Assembly: GCF_051859345.1 (NCBI RefSeq)
Contig: NZ_JBHYFV010000021.1
Span: forward strand, 1-64,000
Source of the DNA: Marivita sp051859345
GTDB lineage: Bacteria > Pseudomonadota > Alphaproteobacteria > Rhodobacterales > Rhodobacteraceae
Reading direction: 5' to 3'
DNA: 64,000 bases
Each line of letters starts with the position of its first letter. The first letter of the stretch is position 1. A program made the position numbers and the translations under genes. Below, piece after piece: positions 26,266 to 33,044 of this stretch. The notes beneath the pieces are model-generated. The model did not search any database. It was given only the letters and a program-made list of their open reading frames with translations, and was not told where the DNA came from.

Positions 26266-26303
26266 TTGACAAACTTTGGTATCGGTAACATGGTATCGGT
26301 AAC
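26266..26303 (+). promoter_or_regulatory. Promoter with two LacI-type operators before gluconate 5-dehydrogenase
   Basis: TTGACA (26266-26271) is a good -35 element. GGTATCGGTAAC occurs at 26278-26289 and again at 26292-26303, 14 bp apart, covering the spacer and -10 region. Ten of twelve bases match the palindrome GTTACCGGTAAC found beside the LacI-type gene ending at 14725. Repression by that regulator, or by the second LacI at 28859, is inferred. Confidence 0.7.
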
Positions 26304-26360
26304 AGAAGTCCTCGGCAAGGGCTTTTCGCCCGCGCCTCAGACCGAAGGGAAAGACGGATT

Positions 26361-27131
26361 ATGGCAGTGCAGGATTTGTTCACGCTCGAGGGTCGCCGCG
26401 CCTTGGTGACTGGGTCGTCGCAGGGCATCGGATTTGCACTGGCGCTTGGGCTGGCGCAGGCCGGCGCGCGCCTTGTGTTGAACGGGCGCGACACCGCCAA
26501 GCTGGAACAATCCGCCGACGCATTGCGGGCAAAGGATGCGCAGGTCGAGATACTGGCGTTTGACGTCACCGACCACGAGGCCGCGCGCGCAGCCGTCGAT
26601 GGGTTCGAGGCTGATCGTGGTCCGATAGATATCCTGATCAACAACGCAGGGATGCAACACCGCACGCCATTGGAGGATTTTCCTGCCGACGCCTTCGAAC
26701 GCTTGTTGCAGACGAACATCGCGTCGGTGTTCCACGTCGGTCAGGCCTGCGCGCGCCACATGATCGCGCGCAAGCAGGGGAAGATCATCAACATCGCCAG
26801 CGTGCAGACCGCGCTCGCCCGTCCCGGCATCGCGCCCTACACGGCCACCAAAGGTGCGGTTGCCAACCTGACCAAAGGCATGGCTACCGACTGGGCGCGC
26901 CATGGGCTGCAATGCAATGCGATTGCTCCGGGCTATTTCGATACTCCGTTGAACGCCGCGCTGGTGGCCGATCCCGAATTCTCGGCATGGCTGGAAAAAC
27001 GAACTCCCGCAGGACGTTGGGGCCAGGTCGAGGAACTGGTCGGCGCTGCGGTGTTTCTGGCATCGGATGCGTCGAGCTTCGTCAACGGGCACACGCTTTT
27101 CGTTGACGGCGGCATCACGGCGAGCCTGTGA
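26361..27131 (+). CDS. idnO: Gluconate 5-dehydrogenase (SDR family)
   Basis: This 256-residue classical short-chain dehydrogenase has the cofactor motif LVTGSSQGIGFALALGLAQA, NNAGMQHRTPLEDF, the catalytic Ser in NIASVQTALARPG and the YTATK pair in PYTATKGAVANLTKGMATDW, with C-terminal VNGHTLFVDGGITAS. GMQHR after NNAG and the general pattern are typical of 5-keto-D-gluconate 5-reductase (Gno/IdnO). It links L-idonate via 5-ketogluconate to gluconate. Its TGA overlaps the gluconokinase GTG (GTGA). Confidence 0.87.
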   Translation: MAVQDLFTLEGRRALVTGSSQGIGFALALGLAQAGARLVLNGRDTAKLEQSADALRAKDAQVEILAFDVTDHEAARAAVDGFEADRGPIDILINNAGMQHRTPLEDFPADAFERLLQTNIASVFHVGQACARHMIARKQGKIINIASVQTALARPGIAPYTATKGAVANLTKGMATDWARHGLQCNAIAPGYFDTPLNAALVADPEFSAWLEKRTPAGRWGQVEELVGAAVFLASDASSFVNGHTLFVDGGITASL

Positions 27132-27634
27132 CGATGCGCTGCTATGTCCTCATGGGTGTGTCGGGCTGCGGCAAGTCTTCGGTGGGTCGGGCCTTGTCGA
27201 TCCTCTGTGACATGACGTTCATCGACGCCGACTCTCTGCATCCGCAAGAAAACATCGACAAGATGTCCAGCGGTCAGCCGTTGACCGATGAAGACCGGCT
27301 GCCGTGGCTTGAAACGGTCGGGGATACATTGGCTGAAACGCCGGGGCCGGTGGTTGTCGGCTGTTCGGCCCTCAAGAGGCGCTACCGCGACATCATCCGC
27401 GCACATGTCCCCGAGCCGGTCCGGTTTCTTCATCTGGACGCTGCGCAGACCGTCTTGTCTGCCAGGGTCACCGGTCGCACAGGGCATTTCATGCCACCCG
27501 CCTTGTTGCAAAGCCAGTTCGATGCGCTGGAAGGTCTTGCTGCCGGCGAACTGGGCGCACGCATCAATATCGCCCAGCCCTTTCCCGGTGTGATCTGCCA
27601 ATCCGAAACCTACGTCAGGGAGACCATGATATGA
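27128..27634 (+). CDS. gntK: Gluconokinase
   Basis: This 168-residue P-loop kinase of the GntK/IdnK family carries LMGVSGCGKSSVGRALS, DADSLHPQENIDKMSSGQPL, VVGCSALKRRYRDIIR and SQFDALEGL. It phosphorylates D-gluconate to 6-phosphogluconate, the entry to the Entner-Doudoroff pathway. The start is either GTG at 27128 overlapping the idnO stop, or ATG at 27134; neither has a strong ribosome site, which fits coupling. It overlaps the following reductase gene by 4 bp. Confidence 0.92.
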   Translation: MTMRCYVLMGVSGCGKSSVGRALSILCDMTFIDADSLHPQENIDKMSSGQPLTDEDRLPWLETVGDTLAETPGPVVVGCSALKRRYRDIIRAHVPEPVRFLHLDAAQTVLSARVTGRTGHFMPPALLQSQFDALEGLAAGELGARINIAQPFPGVICQSETYVRETMI

Positions 27635-28518
27635 CCCAAAACATTGCATTGATCGGTGCAGGGGCCATGGGCGGTGCCATCGGAACCCGGCTGCTGGAAA
27701 CCGGAAGCCGCTTGGCGGTCTTTGACCTTGATCCCGAAAAAGTCGCCGCACTGGTCAAAAAGGGCGCAGTTGCAAGCGAAAGCGCCGCAGACGCCGCGCG
27801 CGACGCAACGGCGGTCATTACAAGTCTGAACGCCTCCAAGATCGTCGGTCTTGCAGCCTTTGGGAAGGATGGCATCTGCGAAGGCGCTGCCCCCGGAACG
27901 CTGATTATCGACATGTCCTCGATTGACCCCGAGGCCACGCGCAAATTCGCCAGGATGGCGGTCGAGCAGGGGCTGGCCTGGGTCGACAGCCCACTGTCCG
28001 GCGGCGCGCCAAAAGCGCTGATCGGTGAGCTGACAGTGATGATGGGCGGTGACGCGGCGGATGTGACGCGTGCGCAGGAGGTCTTGAAAGACGTGGCCTC
28101 CAACATGACCCATATGGGTGGGGCAGGGGCAGGACAGACCACAAAGATCATCAATCAGGTGCTCTGCGGACTTGGCTTTCTTGCCGTGGCTGAAGCCACA
28201 CAATTGGCTCTGGATGCCGGAGTTGACGCCGAAAAGATACCCGTTGCCCTGAAGGGCGGTCGGGCCGACAGCGCGCTCTTGCAGGAATACATGCCGCGCA
28301 TGGCACGTCGGGACTATCGCCGCACCGGACGCATCGACAACATGGTCAAGGATCTGAACATGGCCGCCGACCTGTCGCGCCAAACCGGGACTTCCATGCC
28401 GATGACCGCGCTCTGTGCCGAAATCCACCGCATGTTGACCGCTGCCGGACTGGGTGGCGAGGATCAGGCGGCCGTCATGGAATTCTTCAATGGTGCCCAA
28501 AAGGACATAACCCCATGA
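27631..28518 (+). CDS. 3-hydroxyisobutyrate dehydrogenase family reductase (GarR/tartronate-semialdehyde reductase-like)
   Basis: This 295-residue beta-hydroxyacid dehydrogenase has the N-terminal cofactor motif IALIGAGAMGGAIGTRLLE, the substrate-binding signature DSPLSGGAPKALIGELTVMM, and the catalytic Lys in GAGAGQTTKIINQVLCG. The family includes GarR, HibD and 6-phosphogluconate dehydrogenase-like proteins. In a gluconate cluster it could reduce a semialdehyde or act on a hydroxyacid; I cannot assign the substrate. It is coupled by 4-bp overlaps to gntK upstream and the small protein gene downstream. Confidence 0.8.
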   Translation: MTQNIALIGAGAMGGAIGTRLLETGSRLAVFDLDPEKVAALVKKGAVASESAADAARDATAVITSLNASKIVGLAAFGKDGICEGAAPGTLIIDMSSIDPEATRKFARMAVEQGLAWVDSPLSGGAPKALIGELTVMMGGDAADVTRAQEVLKDVASNMTHMGGAGAGQTTKIINQVLCGLGFLAVAEATQLALDAGVDAEKIPVALKGGRADSALLQEYMPRMARRDYRRTGRIDNMVKDLNMAADLSRQTGTSMPMTALCAEIHRMLTAAGLGGEDQAAVMEFFNGAQKDITP

Positions 28519-28847
28519 TCACTCGTTTTGCGCTGTTTGAAGGCTCTGTCAAACCCGGTCGCACCGCCGCGTTCCGTGCTGCTGTCCGGGACCGCCTCGT
28601 GCCTCTCTGGACACAATTTACCGGAAACACGGAGGTCCGCGTGATGTTCAGCGAAGACCGCGACGAAGGGGCGCCAGAATTTCCGCTGATCCTCGCAATC
28701 AGCTATCCAGACCGGCAAACGATGGATGCCGCTCTTGAATGCCCGGCCCGATACACGTCAAAAGACGTGACAGGTGAGATCGTGGCCGAGTTCTTTGAGG
28801 GCCGCATTCACCATCATGTAACCGAGTTGAACACCTACACGGCATAG
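28515..28847 (+). CDS. Small conserved-type protein, possible dimeric alpha/beta barrel
   Basis: This is a 110-residue protein of unknown function. It starts MITRFALFEGSVKPGRTAAF, has RLVPLWTQFTGNTEVRVMFS, and FPLILAISYPDRQTMDAALE. The beta-alpha-beta-beta pattern with repeated short strands suggests the ferredoxin-like dimeric barrel (EthD/Dabb) fold common in lyases, mutarotases and monooxygenases. Its place as the last gene of the idnO-gntK-reductase operon suggests a small sugar-acid-processing role, perhaps lactone or anomer handling, by analogy with RhaU in the rha locus. This is inference only. Confidence 0.6.
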   Translation: MITRFALFEGSVKPGRTAAFRAAVRDRLVPLWTQFTGNTEVRVMFSEDRDEGAPEFPLILAISYPDRQTMDAALECPARYTSKDVTGEIVAEFFEGRIHHHVTELNTYTA

Positions 28848-28858
28848 GAGACCACGCT

Positions 28859-29869
28859 ATGGGCGCACGGGTGACGATGCGGGACGTCGCACGAGAAGCG
28901 GGTGTGTCGCCGATGACAGTGTCGCGCGCGCTCAAACAGGACGGGTCCGTCAATACCGCAACCCGCACTCTGGTCCGGCAAGCGGCGGACAAGCTGGGGT
29001 ATGTCTATGACACGACAGCCCAGGCCTTCCGTGCGCAACGCAGTGGCTTTCTGGCCGTTACGCTGCCCTCCATCAACAACGCCAATTTCGCCTCGACCCA
29101 CCGCGCCTTGACGCAGTCACTGGTGGGGACGGATCTGCAACTTCTTCTCGGGATCACCAACTACCGGGTCGAGGAGGAAGAAAGGCTGATGCGTCAACTC
29201 CTTGCCCGGCGTCCCGAAGCCGTAGTTCTGACGGGTGGGCATCACAACGCGGCGACCCGCAAATTGCTGGTGTCGATCAATGTGCCGGTGATCGAGATCT
29301 GGGACTTGCCGCCAGACCCCATCGGTCATGTCGTCGGCTTTTCGAACGCGGGCGCGATGGCTTTGGTCGTTGCCCATCTGGTCGAAACGGGTCGGCGAAA
29401 ATTCGGGTTTATCGGCGCGTCGGCCGACAGCGACACACGCGGCGCAGAGCGTCGACACGGTGCGGTCGAGGCTGCGCGCACGTTTGGCCTGCCCGAGATC
29501 GTTCAGCTTGACGCAGGTCCGGCGCCGGTTTCCATGTCGGACGGCGCCCGCGCGGTTGAAAAGGCAGGAGACATCCTGCATAATCTCGATGCCCTGATCT
29601 GCGTATCGGATCCTGTCGCCTTTGGTGCCATGATGGCCCTTCAGCGCATGGGCTTGACCGTGCCGGACGATATCGGTGTGACCGGCTTTGGGGCATTCGA
29701 GATCGCCAGGATCGCGACCCCGCGGATCACCACCGTTGACGTCGGTGCGGAACAAATTGGTCAAGAGGCCGGCTTGGCCATTCTCTCGCTTTTGAATGGC
29801 AGTCAATCCAGTGATGCCCCATTGCGGATCACCTTGACGCCCAAGCTGCAACCTGGAAATTCGACATAA
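28859..29869 (+). CDS. LacI-family transcriptional regulator
   Basis: This 336-residue regulator has the helix-turn-helix VTMRDVAREAGVSPMTVSRA followed by LGYVYDTTAQAFRAQRSGFL, and the sensor-domain ends ICVSDPVAFGAMMALQRMGL and GVTGFGAFEIARIATPRITT. It is 11 bp downstream of the small-protein gene, so it is probably co-transcribed with idnO-gntK. It is a second LacI paralogue in the locus; the two may bind related operators or answer different acids (gluconate and idonate). No clear terminator follows. Confidence 0.87.
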   Translation: MGARVTMRDVAREAGVSPMTVSRALKQDGSVNTATRTLVRQAADKLGYVYDTTAQAFRAQRSGFLAVTLPSINNANFASTHRALTQSLVGTDLQLLLGITNYRVEEEERLMRQLLARRPEAVVLTGGHHNAATRKLLVSINVPVIEIWDLPPDPIGHVVGFSNAGAMALVVAHLVETGRRKFGFIGASADSDTRGAERRHGAVEAARTFGLPEIVQLDAGPAPVSMSDGARAVEKAGDILHNLDALICVSDPVAFGAMMALQRMGLTVPDDIGVTGFGAFEIARIATPRITTVDVGAEQIGQEAGLAILSLLNGSQSSDAPLRITLTPKLQPGNST

Positions 29870-30036
29870 CGGAAGTCGCAAAGCGCAGCACCAGATGCGC
29901 AGATTTTCCGCTGACCCGGCATTGATGAACCGGCAGGCCGATGCGTTTTCGATACCTCTCAGATCATCAGACAACACTCCAGACAGGGAACGGTGTGCAA
30001 CTGGACCCTGCCTCGTCTTGCGCCCAGCGGGATAAT

Positions 30037-30085
30037 TCCGACAAAAAAAGTCGGATTGACATATCCGACTCATTCACTCAGATAT
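30037..30085 (+). promoter_or_regulatory. Probable promoter of the iron operon with triple TCCGAC/GTCGGA repeat
   Basis: TCCGAC (30037-30042), seven A, then GTCGGA (30050-30055) and TCCGAC (30064-30069) form two overlapping inverted repeats. TTGACA (30056-30061) fits a -35, with AGATAT (30080-30085) as -10 after an 18-bp spacer. The second inverted repeat covers the -35, an ideal place for an iron-responsive repressor. It does not match an Irr box, and TGA-N10-TCA (30057-30072) misses the RirA spacing by one. The rest of 29870-30156 shows no gene. Confidence 0.5.
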
Positions 30086-30156
30086 GAAACACGCCTCCCT
30101 GCCACGCCGACCAGCCGAGTCGGCGAAGCCTGGGAGAACCGAAGAGAGCGCGACAG

Positions 30157-30324
30157 ATGAAAGAGCGACATGCAGGGCAGTCCGCGTCAGGCAGAACACG
30201 GGCTGAGCCGTCCCTTGGAGTCGATGATGTCTGGGGTCTGCTCGCAAGCAGTGAGTCATGCAGACCCTACAGTGTCGAATGGCTTCTGGACTGGATCGAA
30301 ACGCGCAGCGAGACCCCGAGATGA
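30157..30324 (+). CDS. Small unknown protein overlapping hemP
   Basis: This 55-residue frame runs from ATG at 30157 to TGA at 30324. It begins MKERHAGQSASGRTRAEPSL and ends WLLDWIETRSETPR, with tryptophans in VDDVWGLLASSE and VEWLLDWIE that look like an amphipathic helix. GAGAGCG lies upstream. Its stop overlaps the hemP start codon (ATGA), the classic sign of translational coupling. It sits directly after the probable iron-regulated promoter. I do not recognise a family. A heme- or iron-related accessory role, or a leader peptide for hemP, would fit. Confidence 0.45.
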   Translation: MKERHAGQSASGRTRAEPSLGVDDVWGLLASSESCRPYSVEWLLDWIETRSETPR

Positions 30325-30488
30325 CCAATGCGGACGCGCAAAAGCAACAGACCGTTCCCCGGACCGAACCGCCGACCCACGACGCGGTGGATCTGACCCG
30401 TGGCGGGAATCAGGCATGGATCGAACATTCAGGACAGATTTATGTGCTGCGCATCACGCGTGCCGGCAAGCTGATCCTCACCAAATAG
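30321..30488 (+). CDS. hemP: Hemin uptake protein HemP
   Basis: This 55-residue protein has the HemP C-terminal signature: VDLTRGGNQAWIEHSGQIYV followed by LRITRAGKLILTK. HemP is a short iron-regulated protein at the head of many heme-uptake operons, and in some bacteria promotes expression of heme-uptake genes. The ATG at 30321 overlaps the preceding small ORF. It is followed 10 bp later by an unknown cysteine-rich protein gene. No heme TonB receptor or ABC transporter lies in this operon. Confidence 0.88.
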   Translation: MTNADAQKQQTVPRTEPPTHDAVDLTRGGNQAWIEHSGQIYVLRITRAGKLILTK

Positions 30489-30498
30489 GGCAGGGACG

Positions 30499-30972
30499 AT
30501 GAGTAAACATGTCAGCATCCGAGGTGCCGCACCGGTGGGCCATATCACCGACCTGGAGCCGCTCGAAGCGACAGCAGTGCTTTATCTGCGGCTCTGGTGT
30601 GACAGCCCGTGCGCGCAACAAAAGGTCTGGAACGACCTCGCCAGCGGCCTTGGACCGGTGGCTGGGCGACAGGCCCTGAATGCTCTCGAAGACCTGTGTG
30701 GTCTGTGTGTGCGTCACGGTCGCCGCGCGCTCATGCGGCATCAGCCGACCTGCAAATGTCTGGGCGCGGATGAAGCCTGCTTTGCCAATCTCGTGGCGCT
30801 TGCCACCGAAGGAGAGCGCGAAGACGCGCTCTTGATGGCGACCCTTCTTGTCCGTCCCGATGTGTCCCCGCACCTTGCGGCGGCGGCGCAGACCTTGGGA
30901 CTCGCAATCAAGCGCATGGCGCTGAAGCCCACCCACCGGGCGACAACTGCCGCCTCTCAAAAACTCCACTAA
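30499..30972 (+). CDS. Unknown cysteine-rich protein of the iron operon
   Basis: This 157-residue protein has no family I recognise and no signal peptide, so it is probably cytoplasmic. Seven cysteines are arranged as CDSPC, LCGLC, CKC and a final EACFANL, interleaved with histidines (VRHGRRALMRHQPTCKC). The spacing could bind a metal or an Fe-S cluster. The middle is helical (VWNDLASGLGPVAGRQALNA, LATEGEREDALLMATLLV). It lies between hemP and the first imelysin gene with short gaps (10 and 17 bp), so it belongs to the iron operon. Confidence 0.6.
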   Translation: MSKHVSIRGAAPVGHITDLEPLEATAVLYLRLWCDSPCAQQKVWNDLASGLGPVAGRQALNALEDLCGLCVRHGRRALMRHQPTCKCLGADEACFANLVALATEGEREDALLMATLLVRPDVSPHLAAAAQTLGLAIKRMALKPTHRATTAASQKLH

Positions 30973-30989
30973 CGAAGGACAGTAAACTC

Positions 30990-32258
30990 ATGAAGCATGT
31001 CGCAATCGGACTAAGCCTGCTTTCCCTCGCCTCGGGTCTTGGCCAAGCCGCACACGCCCAGTCAGCCGCCGACGTCGTCGACACCTATGCCGATATCGCC
31101 CAGGCAAAATACGAGGACAGCCTGACCGCCGCGCGCGCGCTGAACGATGCTGTCGCCGCCTTGATCGCCGCGCCGTCCCCCGAGGCATTGCAATCCGCGC
31201 GCACCGCATGGATCCGCGCACGGGTTCCCTACCAGCAAACCGAGGTCTACCGCTTTGGCAATGCCGTGGTGGACGACTGGGAAGGTCGGGTGAATGCCTG
31301 GCCACTTGACGAAGGACTTATCGACTATGTCGCAGGTGCCTATGGCGGTTCAACCGACGAAAACCAACTGGCGGCGCTTAATGTGATCGCCAACCCGACC
31401 TTCACGCTTTCGGGCACCGACATCGACGCGTCCGAAATCACTCCGGCCCTGCTTCAGGACAAACTGCACGAGGCAGACGGGATCGAGGCAAATGTCGCCA
31501 CCGGCTATCACGCCATCGAATTTCTGCTTTGGGGGCAGGATCTGAACGGGCACGGCGATGGCGCGGGCAACCGTCCATGGACCGACTACGCACAAGGTGA
31601 TGCCTGCACCCACGACAACTGCGACCGACGCGCGGATTACCTTGCCGCCGCGACCGAACTTCTGGTGTCCGATCTGGAATGGATGGCGGCACAATGGACC
31701 GAGGGCGGCAGCGCGCGCACAACCCTGATGGAAAACGAACAGGCCGGGCTATCGGCCATGCTGACCGGCATGGGCTCGCTGTCTTATGGCGAACAGGCCG
31801 GTGAACGGATGCGGCTGGGCCTGATGCTCAACGACCCCGAGGAAGAGCACGACTGCTTCTCGGACAACACCCACAACAGCCATTATTACGACGGGCTGGG
31901 TGTGCAGAACGTCTATCTTGGCGAATATGTCCGGATCGACGGATCGCTGGTTTCCGGGCCATCCCTGTCTGACCTCGTGGCCGAAGAAAACCCGGCGCTT
32001 GATACCGAAATGGGCGTACGCCTTGGCGAAACGATGGCCGCGCTTGGTCGGATCAAGACCGCCGCCGAGGCGGGGTTCGCCTATGACGAGATGCTGGAGC
32101 GCGGCAATGCCGCAGGTGAGGCTCTTGTGATGGGTGGGGTTGATGCCTTGATCGCGCAGACGCGCTCCATGGAACGGGTTGTCACCGCGCTTGGCCTCGA
32201 CGGCATCGCCATCGAAGGGTCCGACAGCCTCGATAATCCGGGCGCAGTCTTTCAGTAA
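30990..32258 (+). CDS. irpA: Imelysin-family (peptidase M75-like) iron-regulated periplasmic protein
   Basis: This 422-residue protein has signal peptide MKHVAIGLSLLSLASGLGQA with cleavage near AHA-Q. Imelysin-family features are ARTAWIRARVPYQQTEVYRF, the GYHAIEFLLWGQD motif (the GxHAIEFLLWG metal-site block) and a repeat-like C-terminal helical half. The members I know are iron-regulated and periplasmic or outer-membrane associated (IrpA, IcmP, EfeO-like M75 domain). Most are thought to bind or handle iron rather than cleave proteins. GAAGGAC precedes the ATG. A second, shorter imelysin is encoded 2.3 kb downstream. Confidence 0.85.
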   Translation: MKHVAIGLSLLSLASGLGQAAHAQSAADVVDTYADIAQAKYEDSLTAARALNDAVAALIAAPSPEALQSARTAWIRARVPYQQTEVYRFGNAVVDDWEGRVNAWPLDEGLIDYVAGAYGGSTDENQLAALNVIANPTFTLSGTDIDASEITPALLQDKLHEADGIEANVATGYHAIEFLLWGQDLNGHGDGAGNRPWTDYAQGDACTHDNCDRRADYLAAATELLVSDLEWMAAQWTEGGSARTTLMENEQAGLSAMLTGMGSLSYGEQAGERMRLGLMLNDPEEEHDCFSDNTHNSHYYDGLGVQNVYLGEYVRIDGSLVSGPSLSDLVAEENPALDTEMGVRLGETMAALGRIKTAAEAGFAYDEMLERGNAAGEALVMGGVDALIAQTRSMERVVTALGLDGIAIEGSDSLDNPGAVFQ

Positions 32259-32311
32259 AGCAAACCGCCGGAGCGCAGCCGCGCTTCGGCACGACCAAAC
32301 GGGGATCACCC

Positions 32312-32611
32312 ATGATCGTCTGCCACTGCACCAACATCACGGATCACGACATCCACGCCGCCATCGACTGGATGCGCGCGGCGGACCCCGCTACCATCAT
32401 CACACCGGGAAAGATCTACCGCGCGCTTGGCAAGGCGGCTGATTGCGGGGGCTGCGTCGCTCTTTTCGTTGGAACGATGCGCAAGAACGACAATCTCGAA
32501 GTACCCATGCACCTGCGCGGCTTGCGCCGTGCGGCAACACAGGAAAAGGAAAAGACAGATGAAGGGCGAAGACAAGGTCATCGACTATCTGAACCGCGCA
32601 CTGCGCAGTGA
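32312..32611 (+). CDS. bfd: Bacterioferritin-associated ferredoxin
   Basis: This 99-residue [2Fe-2S] protein of the BFD-like domain family has cluster ligands in MIVCHCTNITDHDI and ADCGGCVALF (Cys-His-Cys plus Cys-Gly-Gly-Cys). Bfd docks onto bacterioferritin and reduces the ferric core to release iron. It is about 30 residues longer than E. coli Bfd; the extra C-terminal part (TQEKEKTDEGRRQG...) is charged and overlaps bfr by 53 bp in another frame. The tight overlap suggests coordinated synthesis of the two partners. Confidence 0.87.
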   Translation: MIVCHCTNITDHDIHAAIDWMRAADPATIITPGKIYRALGKAADCGGCVALFVGTMRKNDNLEVPMHLRGLRRAATQEKEKTDEGRRQGHRLSEPRTAQ

Positions 32612-33044
32612 ACTGACCGCAGTCAGCCAGTACTGGCTGCACTACAGGCTGCAAGAGGACTGGGGTCTCGGCCACATGGCAAAGAAAAGCCGTGAGGAAT
32701 CCATCGAAGAGATGCACCACGCCGACAAGCTGATCGCGCGCATCCTGTTTCTGGAGGGGCACCCGAACCTGCAAAAGCTTGATCCGATCCGGACGGGACA
32801 GGACCCGAAAGAGACGCTGGAATGTGATCTGGCGGCCGAACAGGAAGCGCGGGCGCTCTACAAGGAGGCGCGCGAGTATTGTGCATCGGTTGGTGACTGG
32901 GTGACGAAAGAACTGTTCGAGGAACTCCTTGCCGATGAGGAAGGCCATATCGACTTTCTCGAAACCCAGCTTGACCTGCACGAACGTGTCGGCGCCCAAA
33001 ACTATGCCCACCTCAATGCGTCGCGAATGAATGAAGCCGAGTAA
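32559..33044 (+). CDS. bfr: Bacterioferritin
   Basis: This 161-residue heme-containing ferritin stores iron as a 24-mer. The ferroxidase ligands are in place: Glu18 (LRSELTAVSQYWLH), Glu51 and His54 (EEMHHADKLI), later QEARALYKEAREY and the DEEGHIDFLETQL helix with Glu and His. Met52, the axial heme ligand, is conserved. The ATG at 32559 (MKGEDKVIDYLNRALRSELT) gives the canonical N-terminus; the frame stays open upstream only as a shadow of bfd. It overlaps the di-heme oxidoreductase gene by 14 bp. Confidence 0.93.
   Translation: MKGEDKVIDYLNRALRSELTAVSQYWLHYRLQEDWGLGHMAKKSREESIEEMHHADKLIARILFLEGHPNLQKLDPIRTGQDPKETLECDLAAEQEARALYKEAREYCASVGDWVTKELFEELLADEEGHIDFLETQLDLHERVGAQNYAHLNASRMNEAE

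Noticed and set aside
30057..30072. RirA/iron-box call for TGA-N10-TCA
   Set aside because: The RirA spacing is nine; one extra base makes the match unsafe.
30084..30206. 40-codon frame starting ATGAAACACGCC before the 30157 gene
   Set aside because: No coding pattern, very Arg/Ala/Pro-rich, and no coupling to a neighbour; the overlapping frame at 30157 is better supported.
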